A stretch of DNA of 64,000 bases from positions 1-64,000 of the forward strand of contig JAJPIP010000029.1 in the NCBI GenBank assembly GCA_021324655.1, given 5' to 3'. The translations under genes were made by a program, and so were the position numbers. This DNA is from Pseudomonadota bacterium (GTDB lineage: Bacteria > Chloroflexota > UBA5177). Positions 1 through 7,805 of this stretch are shown piece by piece. Below the pieces are notes generated by a model. That model worked only from the letters and a program-made list of their open reading frames with translations, had not been told where the DNA came from and did not search any database. The first letter of the stretch is position 1. The number at the start of each line of letters is the position of its first letter.

Positions 1-764
1 CGCGCTGGACGGTGCGTCAGATCGTGTCTCACCTCGCCGGGGCGACCGCAATCTTCGACGATCGAGACCGTGCGGTGGCGAGAAGTGAGTCCTGGCTGCA
101 AGGAAAGGCGGACGAGCCCGGCCAGACGATGGCGGCATATCTCGCCGACCTGGCCGGCGTGTCCGCCGAGCGCCGTCGGACCTACCGCGAAGCGGGCTTC
201 AACCCACTCGATACGCTTACTCAGTTCCAGGTCGACGAGCGTGCCCAGGCAGCGCCGGCGGAGCTCATCGCCGAGCTCCGGACGTCAGGATTAACCGCCA
301 TCGCCAACCGGCGACAGCTACCGGAAACACTACGTTCCCTCCAGCTGCCCATCGGGAGCGGCGTCAGAGTGCCCCTGCACTTCTTTGTCGACGTCATCCT
401 GCCCCGCGACATGTGGATGCACCGCATGGAAATCGCCCTCGCCACGGATCGTGAGATCGTTCGGACCCCCCAGCACGAAGGACGGCTGACGGCCCTGGTG
501 ATGCGGGATCTGGCGCGGCGCCTCGCTCCCGTCCTGGGCGACGAGTCCGTCACCTACCACCTCACTGGCCCCGATGGCGGCGCGTTCCAGTTCGGTCCGT
601 ACGGCGAGCCCGGTACCACGCTGACGATGGATACGGTCGATTTCCACCTGCTCGCGTCCGGCCGTCTAACGCCCGATGACGCACTGGCGCGTTCCGTCGT
701 GACGGTCAATGGCGATGAGGCGCTGGCCAGCCGCATCCTCGCCCAGACCAGCGTCTCGTACTGA
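1..764 (+). CDS. Maleylpyruvate isomerase family (DinB-like) protein, 5' partial
   Basis: The frame is open from the first base (..RWTVRQIVSHLAG), so the gene starts upstream of the window; the GTG at 12 is internal. The W-T-V-R-x-I-x-x-H-L-A-G stretch is the first helix motif of the mycothiol-dependent maleylpyruvate isomerase N-terminal domain (TIGR03083/DinB superfamily), where the His is one of the metal ligands. The remaining ~240 residues are helical, with an SCP2-like C-terminal half (TYHLTGPDGGAFQFG, then VVTVNGDEALASRIL). Family members are thiol-dependent transferases or isomerases; the substrate here cannot be inferred. The gene ends 23 bp before the first SARP-type promoter box. 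Family assignment is fairly sure, enzymatic role unknown. Confidence 0.75.
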   Translation, partial: RWTVRQIVSHLAGATAIFDDRDRAVARSESWLQGKADEPGQTMAAYLADLAGVSAERRRTYREAGFNPLDTLTQFQVDERAQAAPAELIAELRTSGLTAIANRRQLPETLRSLQLPIGSGVRVPLHFFVDVILPRDMWMHRMEIALATDREIVRTPQHEGRLTALVMRDLARRLAPVLGDESVTYHLTGPDGGAFQFGPYGEPGTTLTMDTVDFHLLASGRLTPDDALARSVVTVNGDEALASRILAQTSVSY

Positions 765-786
765 GAGATCCGACGTCCATCCTCTT

Positions 787-819
787 GCTAAGGATGCGCT
801 AAGAGCGGACACGTACGAT
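787..819 (+). promoter_or_regulatory. SARP-type activator box and promoter 1
   Basis: Two GCTAAG hexamers (787-792 and 798-803) are direct repeats exactly 11 bp apart, followed after 10 bp by TACGAT (814-819), a plausible -10. No -35 hexamer is present. Direct repeats on an 11-bp period replacing the -35 region are the known promoter architecture of SARP (OmpR-type winged helix plus BTAD) activators. The same arrangement recurs at 5422-5454, and a SARP-type regulator lies between the two. It would drive the oxidoreductase at 896. Regulator-site pairing is inference. Confidence 0.65.
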
Positions 820-895
820 CGTCACATCGCCGGGCATCGAGCCCAGCGCGGTCATCGTGACCACCTCGAAACCCACGGTCGAACAGGAGAGTTTT

Positions 896-2308
896 GTGAC
901 GATCGACAGCACCTTCCGTGGCCCCGACCTCGGCACCAGCCTCGATATGCTCGCCGCCGCCCTCGACGGCGAGGTCATCCTGCCCGCCCACGGCGCGTAC
1001 CACGCGGCCCGCCGTGTGCTCGACGCCCAGTACGACTGCCATCCCGCCGCCATAGTCCGGCCGGCCAACGCCAGGGATGTGATCAGCGCCGTCAACTTCA
1101 CCCGCGAGCTCGGCCTGGAACTGGCCGTCCGCAGCGGCGGGCATAGCCCGGCCGGCTTTAGCACGTGTGACGGGGGGTTGATCCTCGATCTCTCGTCGCT
1201 CAAGGCGATCGACCTCGACCTTGAGGCCGGCACCGTCCGCGTCGAACCGGGTGCAACGTGGGGGGAGGTGGCAGCGGCGCTGCATCCCCACGGCCTGGCC
1301 ATCACCTCGGGTGACTTCGGCTCGGTTGGTGTTGGCGGCCTCACCACCGGCGGCGGGATCGGCTGGATGGTCCGCAAATACGGCCTGACCATCGATCGTC
1401 TGTTGGCCGCCGATGTCGTGCTGGCCGATGGCAGTCTGGTCCGGACGGACGCTGATCACGATCCTGATCTCTTCTGGGCCATCCGTGGCGGCGGTGGCAA
1501 CTTCGGCGTGGTGGTGTCCTTCCTGTTCCGCCCTCACCCGGCCGGCATGGTCACCGGGGGCATGATCGTCTACGACGGTGCCGACCTGCCTCGCGTCGTG
1601 CGTGGGTTCGCCGACTACGGCGTCACGGCACCGGATGAGCTGACCGCCATGGTGGACATCATGCATGCCCCGCCGCTGCCCTTCCTGCCGCCGGAGCGCC
1701 ATGGTTCCCTCATCGTCGGCGTGGCCGTCTGCTACGCCGGCGATCCCGAGGCGGCCGCGCAGGCCATTGCTCCCCTGCGGTCCCTCGCCACACCGCTGGC
1801 CGAGGCGGTTGGTCCCATGCCGTACCCTGCCCTGTTCGCCTTTACCGATCACGCCCTGCCGCCCGCTCCTCACATCGACATCCGCTCCTGTTTCCTGGGC
1901 GACATCGACGACGCGCTGATCGCGACGCTCGTGGAGCGCACCGCCGCTCTCTCTTCCCCCCTGTCCATGGTCCAGCTCCGCGCCCTGGGCGGGGAGTTGA
2001 GCCGGACGCCGGCTGATTCCACCGCTTTCTCGCATCGCGCGGCGCCCTACCTGGTCGAGGCGATCAGCATCTGGACAGACCCGGCTGAGTCCGCGATGCA
2101 CCACGCCAACGCGGACGGATTCTGGGACGATCTCGCCTCGCACGCGGAGGGTACCTATGTCGGGTTCCTCGGAAACGAGGGCGAGGAACGCAAGCGCTCC
2201 GCCTATGCTCCGGGGACCTACCGGCGCCTCGCCGCGATCAAGGCCGTCTACGATCCCCATAACCTGTTCCGCCGCAACCACAACATCGCACCTCTGCCGG
2301 CCGTCTAA
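896..2308 (+). CDS. FAD-binding (BBE-type) flavin-histidyl oxidoreductase
   Basis: A 470-residue vanillyl-alcohol-oxidase/berberine-bridge fold enzyme that oxidises an unknown alcohol, amine or sugar with O2 through a covalently bound FAD. The N-terminal FAD_binding_4 domain carries R-S-G-G-H-S with His83 as the expected 8-alpha-histidyl-FAD residue, plus TTGGGIGWMVRKYGL and RGGGGNFGVV. The second attachment Cys of bicovalent members is absent (SGDFGSVGVGG), so monocovalent FAD is expected. The C-terminus has the BBE motif (YDPHNLFRRNHNI). Start chosen at GTG 896 because AGGAGA (885-890) lies 5 nt upstream; an in-frame GTG at 857 has no ribosome site. It lies downstream of the SARP-type box at 787-819. 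Confidence 0.9.
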   Translation: MTIDSTFRGPDLGTSLDMLAAALDGEVILPAHGAYHAARRVLDAQYDCHPAAIVRPANARDVISAVNFTRELGLELAVRSGGHSPAGFSTCDGGLILDLSSLKAIDLDLEAGTVRVEPGATWGEVAAALHPHGLAITSGDFGSVGVGGLTTGGGIGWMVRKYGLTIDRLLAADVVLADGSLVRTDADHDPDLFWAIRGGGGNFGVVVSFLFRPHPAGMVTGGMIVYDGADLPRVVRGFADYGVTAPDELTAMVDIMHAPPLPFLPPERHGSLIVGVAVCYAGDPEAAAQAIAPLRSLATPLAEAVGPMPYPALFAFTDHALPPAPHIDIRSCFLGDIDDALIATLVERTAALSSPLSMVQLRALGGELSRTPADSTAFSHRAAPYLVEAISIWTDPAESAMHHANADGFWDDLASHAEGTYVGFLGNEGEERKRSAYAPGTYRRLAAIKAVYDPHNLFRRNHNIAPLPAV

Positions 2309-2340
2309 CCGGCGCGTCGGGGAGAACTGAGCCAACGGAG

Positions 2341-2383
2341 CGCCCCGCGCGGCCGGCATATGTCTCGCCGGCCGCGCGGGGCG
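2341..2383 (+). terminator. Strong GC hairpin after the oxidoreductase gene
   Basis: A perfect 17-bp stem (2341-2357 with 2367-2383) and 9-nt loop starts 33 bp after the oxidoreductase stop. There is no clear T tract after it (acgctcgttatg), so it may terminate inefficiently or simply protect the 3' end. It separates the oxidoreductase transcript from the regulator promoter. Confidence 0.6.
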
Positions 2384-2460
2384 ACGCTCGTTATGTGTCC
2401 GCACGGCACTGTCACCACCGGGGGATGGCAACTTCCTTAGGCAATTCCAGCCGGCAAGCG

Positions 2461-2466
2461 TACGAT
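2461..2466 (+). promoter_or_regulatory. Candidate -10 (TACGAT) of the SARP regulator gene
   Basis: TACGAT lies 33 bp upstream of the ATG at 2500 and is identical to the -10 in the SARP box at 814-819. No GCTAAG repeats lie at the equivalent upstream positions, so the regulator does not obviously activate itself. Confidence 0.35.
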
Positions 2467-2499
2467 AAACAATAGACCCATCGCGAAGGCAGTTGTCGC

Positions 2500-5358
2500 A
2501 TGGAGGCACGCCCGGCCCCACTCCACATCGATCTGCTCGGTGGCTTCCGCGTCCGCGTCGGACATCATGTCGTCCCCGATTCCGCCTGGCGGCTCAGCAA
2601 GGCGCGCACGCTCCTGAAAGTACTCGCTCTGGCCCACGGGCACCGTTTGTCTCGGGATCAGGCGCTCGATCTGCTCTGGCCGGACCTCGCGCCCGAGGCG
2701 GCCGCCAATAACCTCTATGGGGTGCTGCATGGAGTGCGGCGCGTCCTGCGCACCGGTGACGGGGAGGCCGAACTCCGCTTCCAGCACGGCCTCCTATCGC
2801 TCCAGCCGGAGGGGCCGCTACACATCGACGTGGACGCCTTCGAGACAGCGGCAGCCCGCGCGCAGGGGTCGAACGACCCGGCCCTCTACTACGCGGCGCT
2901 CAGCCGCTACAGCGGCGACCTTCTCCCCGATGATCTGTACGAGGACTGGGCCGCGGAGCGTCGCGAGGCGCTCCGTGAGATCCACCTCGGCCTGTTGGTG
3001 GCGGTGGCGCGCCGGCACGAAGCCCGGGGCGAGCTCAAGGCGGCGATGGAGGCGCTGCGGCGTGTGATCCAGAGCGAACGCACCCATGAGGAGGCGCATC
3101 AGGAGCTGATGCGCCTCTACGCCTCCACCGGGCAGCGGGATCGTGCCCTGCGCCAATTCGCCCAGCTGCAGGACATCCTGCGTGATGAGCTGGAGGCGGA
3201 GCCGGACGCCGGCGCCGAAGATCTCTACCGAGCGATCCGTGCCGGGCATTTCGCCGGCGCGGAACCGGCCGAGCCCAGCACGCCGCAGCACAATCTGTCC
3301 CTCCCCCTCACGAGCTTTGTGGGACGGGAACAGGAGCTCGCCGAGATCAAGAGCGTGCTGGCCACGACCCGCCTCCTGACTTTGACCGGCCTGGGCGGCG
3401 TGGGAAAGACCCGGCTCGCCCTGCGCGCTGCCTGGGATCTGCTGGGCTCGTACCGTGACGGCATCTGGTTCGTCCCTCTCGCCTCCGTGGCCGACGGCGC
3501 GCGGCTGCCGGAGGTGGTGGCACAGACCTTACCGTTCGTGGAGCACTCGGGGATGGTGGTGACCGAGGCGCTGATGGATGTACTGCGGGAACGGCAGATC
3601 CTCCTCATCCTCGACAATTGCGAGCACCTTGGCATGGCGCCGGCCCAGCTCGCCGGTGCGCTGCTCGGGGCATGCGCTGACCTGCAGATCATTGCCACGA
3701 GCCGAGCGCGGCTGGGAGTGCCGGGGGAAATGCTCTTCCCGGTGGGTCCGCTCGCTACGTCCCCGCTCCCCACGCCCGAGGCGGTGGCGTCCTCCGATGC
3801 CGTCCGCCTTTTCGCGGAGCGGGCGCGCTTCCGACGTCCCGGCTTCACCCTCACCGCCGCGACCGTAGGGGACGTGGCGGAGATCTGCCACCGGGTGGAG
3901 GGCATTCCCCTCGCGATCGAACTGGCGGCGGCACGCGCCGGGGCCTTCTCGCTCGAGGAGATCGCTGCCCGTCTTGCCGACGCGCCGGGCTTCCTCTCGT
4001 CCGGCGACAGTCTCGAGGAGCGCCACAGCACGCTGGATGCGGTGCTCAACTGGAGCTACCACCTCCTCGACCCCCCTGAAGCGCGCCTCTTCCGCCGTCT
4101 CTCCGTCTTCCGCGGCGGCTGGACACTGGAGGCCGCGGAAGCGATCGGCGAGGAGGGGACGGAGCCTGCCGTCGTACTGGAGCAGTTGTCCCGCCTCATC
4201 GACAAATCGCTGGTGACGGTGCGGATGGAGGGACCGGATGCCGCGCGCTACCGGCTGCCGGAGCCGGTCCGCCAATACGCGGCCCGCCGACTCGCCGAGG
4301 ACGGGGAAGAGGAGGCAATCCACCGCCGGCACGCCGTCCTCTTTGCCGCCCTTGCGCAGCAGGCGGAGCCCGAGCTCGTCGGACCGGATCAGGTGCGCTG
4401 GATTCGGCGGCTCGATGCCGATCATGACAACCTGCGCGCCGCACTGCGCTGGGCGATCGACCGAGGTGAGGCTGATCTGGCCTTCAGCCTCGGCGCTCAC
4501 CTGTGGTGGTTCTGGTATCTGCAGAGCCATCTGGCCGAGGGGCGAGAGTGGTTGGACTCCCTGCTCCAACTGGAGGGGGGAAACGACGACGATCGAGCGG
4601 CGGTGCTGCGCGGTGCGGGCTCCCTCGCCTATGCCCAGCGGCAGTACGACACGGCGCTGCACGACATCGAGCGATCACTCGCCCTCTATCGGCAGGCCAG
4701 CAACCGGCCCCGGGAAGCCTCCTGTCTGAACACCATCGCCGTCATTCTGGCGGAAAAGAGGGACTACAGCGGGGCGCGCCGGTACCACGAGGAGTCGCTG
4801 GCAATCCGACGTGAGCTCGGGGACAAGGACGGGGTCGCCGTCTCACTCAGCAACCTCGGCGTGCTCGCCTACTGGGAAGGTGACTACGCCCGCGCCGACG
4901 CCCTGTGGGAGGAATGCATCGCGCTGAATCGGGAGCTGGGGGATACGACGAGTCTGGCGATCGCCCTGAGTAACGTGGGCTCCCTCGCCCTGGGACTGGG
5001 GCAGTACGAGCGGGCCGTACCTCCCCTCGCCGAAGCACTGGAACTCTCTCGGGCAATTGACGAGCGGGAGATCCTTACCGCATGCCTGGACGGACTGGCA
5101 GAGGTCGTGCTGTGGCGCGGTGACGCGCGCCGCGCGGCCATAATCCACGGCGCCGCGGACGCACTACGCGCCGCCGTGGGCCACCCGCTTCGGCCGTCTG
5201 ACCAGGCAGACCACGACGCGGCCATCGGTCGGACCCGCGCCGCGCTGGGGAGTGAGGCCTTCGCCGCCGCCTGGGCAGAGGGTCAGACCGCCGGTCTCGA
5301 TGAGATCATCGGCTACGCGCTACGGGGAGAGGGCTCCTCACCCCGGATCACCGTATAA
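2500..5358 (+). CDS. AfsR/SARP-type transcriptional regulator (wHTH-BTAD-NB-ARC-TPR)
   Basis: A 952-residue STAND-class regulator. Residues ~5-100 form the OmpR-like winged helix (LLGGFRVRVG.., LSRDQALDLLWPDLAPEAAANNL). Residues ~105-245 are the bacterial transcriptional activator domain (THEEAHQELMRLYASTGQRD). An NB-ARC ATPase follows with Walker A GLGGVGKTR near residue 297 and Walker B LLILDNCEHL near 370. The C-terminal third is tetratricopeptide repeats (YSGARRYHEESLAI, YARADALWEECIAL). Such proteins hold the DNA-binding part inactive until ATP and a signal release it. GAAGG 10 nt before ATG 2500 serves as ribosome site. The GCTAAG boxes on both sides (787, 5422) are the expected kind of target, suggesting a local regulon. 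The signal is unknown. Confidence 0.92.
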   Translation: MEARPAPLHIDLLGGFRVRVGHHVVPDSAWRLSKARTLLKVLALAHGHRLSRDQALDLLWPDLAPEAAANNLYGVLHGVRRVLRTGDGEAELRFQHGLLSLQPEGPLHIDVDAFETAAARAQGSNDPALYYAALSRYSGDLLPDDLYEDWAAERREALREIHLGLLVAVARRHEARGELKAAMEALRRVIQSERTHEEAHQELMRLYASTGQRDRALRQFAQLQDILRDELEAEPDAGAEDLYRAIRAGHFAGAEPAEPSTPQHNLSLPLTSFVGREQELAEIKSVLATTRLLTLTGLGGVGKTRLALRAAWDLLGSYRDGIWFVPLASVADGARLPEVVAQTLPFVEHSGMVVTEALMDVLRERQILLILDNCEHLGMAPAQLAGALLGACADLQIIATSRARLGVPGEMLFPVGPLATSPLPTPEAVASSDAVRLFAERARFRRPGFTLTAATVGDVAEICHRVEGIPLAIELAAARAGAFSLEEIAARLADAPGFLSSGDSLEERHSTLDAVLNWSYHLLDPPEARLFRRLSVFRGGWTLEAAEAIGEEGTEPAVVLEQLSRLIDKSLVTVRMEGPDAARYRLPEPVRQYAARRLAEDGEEEAIHRRHAVLFAALAQQAEPELVGPDQVRWIRRLDADHDNLRAALRWAIDRGEADLAFSLGAHLWWFWYLQSHLAEGREWLDSLLQLEGGNDDDRAAVLRGAGSLAYAQRQYDTALHDIERSLALYRQASNRPREASCLNTIAVILAEKRDYSGARRYHEESLAIRRELGDKDGVAVSLSNLGVLAYWEGDYARADALWEECIALNRELGDTTSLAIALSNVGSLALGLGQYERAVPPLAEALELSRAIDEREILTACLDGLAEVVLWRGDARRAAIIHGAADALRAAVGHPLRPSDQADHDAAIGRTRAALGSEAFAAAWAEGQTAGLDEIIGYALRGEGSSPRITV

Positions 5359-5421
5359 AGACGGTTACCGCGGTGAGTGCGCTCGCCGGCCTGGATCACA
5401 CCACGGACATGCCGACGTCAC

Positions 5422-5454
5422 GCTAAGAGTCCGCTAAGACCGACTCGGTACGCT
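5422..5454 (+). promoter_or_regulatory. SARP-type activator box and promoter 2
   Basis: GCTAAG at 5422-5427 and 5433-5438 (11-bp period) is followed after 10 bp by TACGCT (5449-5454). Repeat, spacer and -10 geometry are identical to the box at 787-819, but the flanking sequence differs, which argues for function rather than recent duplication. The predicted transcript starts at about 5461, essentially on the ATG at 5462. Confidence 0.65.
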
Positions 5455-5461
5455 GCTCCCG

Positions 5462-5668
5462 ATGACCGCGGCTGAGACCGCTGAAAGGGAGCCGATGCTC
5501 ACCCATCGGGGCACATACGTGATCCGGTTCTGGACCTCCGGCAAGGAGATCTGCCGCATCGAAGTCGTCCACGTCCAGACGGGTGAGCGCGCCGTCCTGC
5601 GCTCAACTGCCGATGCGCTGGCCTGGATCGATCGGCGCAGCCAACAGGGTCATACGAACGGTCCGTGA
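5462..5668 (+). CDS. Small conserved-looking protein under SARP-type box 2
   Basis: A 68-residue protein with a compact beta-rich core (GTYVIRFWTSGKEICRIEVV followed by HVQTGERAVLRSTADALAWID). I do not recognise a family. Two starts are possible: ATG 5462, which would be leaderless because the predicted transcript start coincides with it, or ATG 5495, preceded by GAAAGGGA (5483-5490). The conserved core begins right after the second ATG. It is first in a unit with the cupredoxin gene 73 bp downstream. No signal peptide or metal ligands stand out beyond one Cys. Confidence 0.6.
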   Translation: MTAAETAEREPMLTHRGTYVIRFWTSGKEICRIEVVHVQTGERAVLRSTADALAWIDRRSQQGHTNGP

Positions 5669-5741
5669 AAGGAGGCATGGAGGAGCCTGCGCGTTTCGTC
5701 CCCTACCAAGACATCAACCCATCATCACGGAAAGGACCACT

Positions 5742-6647
5742 ATGAAACACATCCTGGTCGCCTCGCTCGCGGCCGTCGCCGTCTGCACCGTCCTTCTCGC
5801 GCCGTCACTGGGGCACGCCTCCAGCCCGCACCGCGCCCCGTCCTCCTCGCCCGTCCACCACTACGTGATCACCGCGGGCTGGGGCGACGATGACTACGCC
5901 GCAAACGTCTACACTCCCTCCACCCTGCACATTTACGCCGGTGACTCCGTCACATGGCGGGTGCGCGAGCGCCTCGAGCCGCACACCGTATCGTTTGGCC
6001 CGATGGCGCTGCTGGGGCAGCTCGCCAAGAACAGCGTCAATGTCGTCCCGCAGCCGAACGGTCCCCCGCAATTCGAGCTGAATCCCCAGGCTGCCTTCCC
6101 GACGCGGTCGAATCAAGTCAGCGGCGCCGGCTTCGTGAATTCCGGACTGCTGCGGAAGGGGCAGAGCTGGACCGCCGTGTTCCCGCGGCCCGGTGTCTAC
6201 CATTATTACTGCCTGCTGCACTTCCCCGGCATGACCGGTACGGTCGTCGTCCTTCCGCGAACGAACACTCCCACCGTGGAAACCGGCTACGGGACGGATC
6301 GGAGCGCGGTAGACGCCTACTTCCCGGAGAACCTGACGATCAAGGTCGGGACGACTGTAACCTGGTCACCGGGCTTCCACACCGTCACCTTTGCTCCGAT
6401 GGCGGAGGTGCACTCGCTGCGCCGGCACTTCATCGTGCCGGTCCGCCAATCGAACGGCACGACGGCGCTGGCCCTGAACCCCCGGGTTGCTCTCCCCAGT
6501 GGCGGCAAGACCTATACGGGGGGCTTCTGGAACTCTGGACTTCTCGTGCAGGGTCCGGTCAGCCTAACCTTCCCCAAGCCAGGGGTGTACCACTACCACT
6601 GCCTCGTCCATCCCGGGATGGACGGCACCATCACTGTCAAACCCTAA
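5742..6647 (+). CDS. Secreted tandem cupredoxin (two plastocyanin-like domains)
   Basis: A 301-residue exported protein. The signal peptide (MKHILVASLAAVAVCTVLLA) has a probable cleavage after GHA. Two plastocyanin/amicyanin-type domains follow. Domain 1 has its first His in EPHTVSFGP and the C-x2-H-x3-M cluster in YYCLLHFPGM. Domain 2 has FHTVTFAP and YHCLVHPGM. Both therefore keep complete type-1 copper ligand sets, so two electron-transfer or copper-binding sites are predicted outside the membrane. Start at ATG 5742 is chosen for GGAAAGGA (5729-5736) and the signal peptide; the frame is open upstream to 5583 but overlaps the small gene. It sits in the putative SARP-controlled unit with a YtkA-like gene downstream. 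Confidence 0.9.
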   Translation: MKHILVASLAAVAVCTVLLAPSLGHASSPHRAPSSSPVHHYVITAGWGDDDYAANVYTPSTLHIYAGDSVTWRVRERLEPHTVSFGPMALLGQLAKNSVNVVPQPNGPPQFELNPQAAFPTRSNQVSGAGFVNSGLLRKGQSWTAVFPRPGVYHYYCLLHFPGMTGTVVVLPRTNTPTVETGYGTDRSAVDAYFPENLTIKVGTTVTWSPGFHTVTFAPMAEVHSLRRHFIVPVRQSNGTTALALNPRVALPSGGKTYTGGFWNSGLLVQGPVSLTFPKPGVYHYHCLVHPGMDGTITVKP

Positions 6648-6652
6648 CCCAA

Positions 6653-6680
6653 AGGGGCGGGCGGCGCGCCGCCCGCCCCT
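6653..6680. repeat. Perfect 28-bp palindrome between cupredoxin and YtkA-like genes
   Basis: A fully self-complementary G/C sequence (14-bp arms, no loop) begins 5 bp after the cupredoxin stop. No T tract follows on either strand, and the GGAG ribosome site of the next gene begins just beyond it. As RNA it would form a very stable hairpin that could attenuate or stabilise the upstream message and change the ratio of the two proteins. Confidence 0.6.
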
Positions 6681-6693
6681 CCCGGAGATCATC

Positions 6694-7134
6694 ATGCGCC
6701 ACATCATCGTTCTCGGTTGCTTCCTGCTGGGTATCCCCGCTGCGCTGTCCGTGGGCCGGGCACTTGCCTCGCACCACCCGGCACACCACGCCGTCGGCAT
6801 CGACTCTCGTCTGCTGCTGGTGCCGCGTACATTGACGGTCACCGCTTCGCTGTCCGGAGCCTCCGCGGCCCACCTCCGGATCTCCCCTGCCATCCCGGGC
6901 GTGCAGCGCATCTCCCTGCGTCTGCCCGCGCGCATCCATCCCGCCGGGATCCTCCTGCGCGCTCGGATGTCCGGGATGCAGATGACGCCTACGGTGGGCC
7001 GGCTCGGGCGCCGGAACGGCGTTTACGTGGGACAGCTCAGACTCCCCATGTTCGGCACGTACCGCGTGGCGATCGAGCTGCCGCAGCGCCCGCCGGTCAC
7101 CGTTCGGGTCACCCTGCCACTCCCGGGACAGTAA
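6694..7134 (+). CDS. Secreted YtkA/FixH-like protein
   Basis: A 146-residue protein with an N-terminal export signal (MRHIIVLGCFLLGIPAALSV) and a single immunoglobulin-like beta domain. The M-S-G-M-Q-M cluster followed by NGVYVGQLRLPMFGTYRVAIEL matches the layout of YtkA-like/FixH-like domains, where Met-rich strands and a final G-x-Y/W strand are typical; such domains are linked to copper handling and oxidase assembly. Start ATG 6694 has GGAG 5-8 nt upstream. Its place right after a tandem cupredoxin supports a periplasmic or extracellular copper role. No transmembrane partner oxidase is present. Family call moderate, function inferred. Confidence 0.6.
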   Translation: MRHIIVLGCFLLGIPAALSVGRALASHHPAHHAVGIDSRLLLVPRTLTVTASLSGASAAHLRISPAIPGVQRISLRLPARIHPAGILLRARMSGMQMTPTVGRLGRRNGVYVGQLRLPMFGTYRVAIELPQRPPVTVRVTLPLPGQ

Positions 7135-7330
7135 TGGCGAGTCGCAGCGCTCCTGCCATCCTCTCCGCACCCGTCATAGATGTGGGTCGCTCGCGCCGGC
7201 TCCGGCGGATTCTGAGGGTACTGTGGCTCGCCGAGCGTTGCGGGCAGCCCACAATGTTCACGCGCTACGTGACGGAGGGAGTCATGGGCCCCCCGCTTGC
7301 TCCATAGTGGCAGAGAGAGGAGGAACCAAC

Positions 7331-7720
7331 ATGGAGAAAACACAGATCAATCCCTGGACCTGGCAGGACCAGCGCGGCTTTTCCCAGGCCTGGAAGGTCG
7401 AGGACGGGCGGACCGTCCTCTTCGTCTCCGGTCAGGTGAGCGTCTCGCCGGACGGGCAGCTGATGCATGAGGGAGACTTTCCGGCGCAGGTACGACAGGT
7501 CTTCGAGAACCTGCGCACCGTTCTGGAGGCAGCGGGCGCCTCGCTGCAGGATGTCGTGAAGGTGGGGGTATTCCTGACCGACATGGGCCGCCTTCCCGAG
7601 TACAGCCGAATCAAGGCGGAGTTCATTTCGGGGAAGCAGCCGGCCTCGACGGCGGTTGGCGTGACGGCACTGGCTGTACCCGGCCTGATGATCGAAGTCG
7701 AAGCGATCGCGGTGCTTTAG
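7331..7720 (+). CDS. RidA/YjgF/YER057c/UK114 family protein, atypical
   Basis: A 129-residue Rid-family protein. The core (VLFVSGQVSVSPDGQL, ENLRTVLEAAGASLQDVVKVGVFLTDM, IEVEAIAVL) is clear. Archetypal RidA deaminates reactive enamine/imine intermediates using an Arg in a P-A-R-S-type motif. Here the equivalent segment reads QPASTAVGV, with Ser where Arg is expected, so imine deaminase activity is doubtful and a Rid1-7-type subfamily is more likely. Start ATG 7331 follows a strong AGAGGAGGA ribosome site. It is separate from the cupredoxin unit (196-bp gap). Confidence 0.9.
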   Translation: MEKTQINPWTWQDQRGFSQAWKVEDGRTVLFVSGQVSVSPDGQLMHEGDFPAQVRQVFENLRTVLEAAGASLQDVVKVGVFLTDMGRLPEYSRIKAEFISGKQPASTAVGVTALAVPGLMIEVEAIAVL

Positions 7721-7805
7721 TGACCAGCCGCGACGGTGCGAGGGCTCACGCCGAGCTCCTCCGCGGCGTCGAACCGATAGGAGATCAGACCACAAGGAGG
7801 GAGCC

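Noticed and set aside
2434-2466. Third SARP-type box before the regulator gene
   Set aside because: TACGAT is present but no GCTAAG repeats occur at the required spacing.
788-2521. 577-codon open frame on the minus strand
   Set aside because: Antisense shadow of the FAD oxidoreductase; repetitive Gly/Arg/Asp composition, no domain and no ribosome site.
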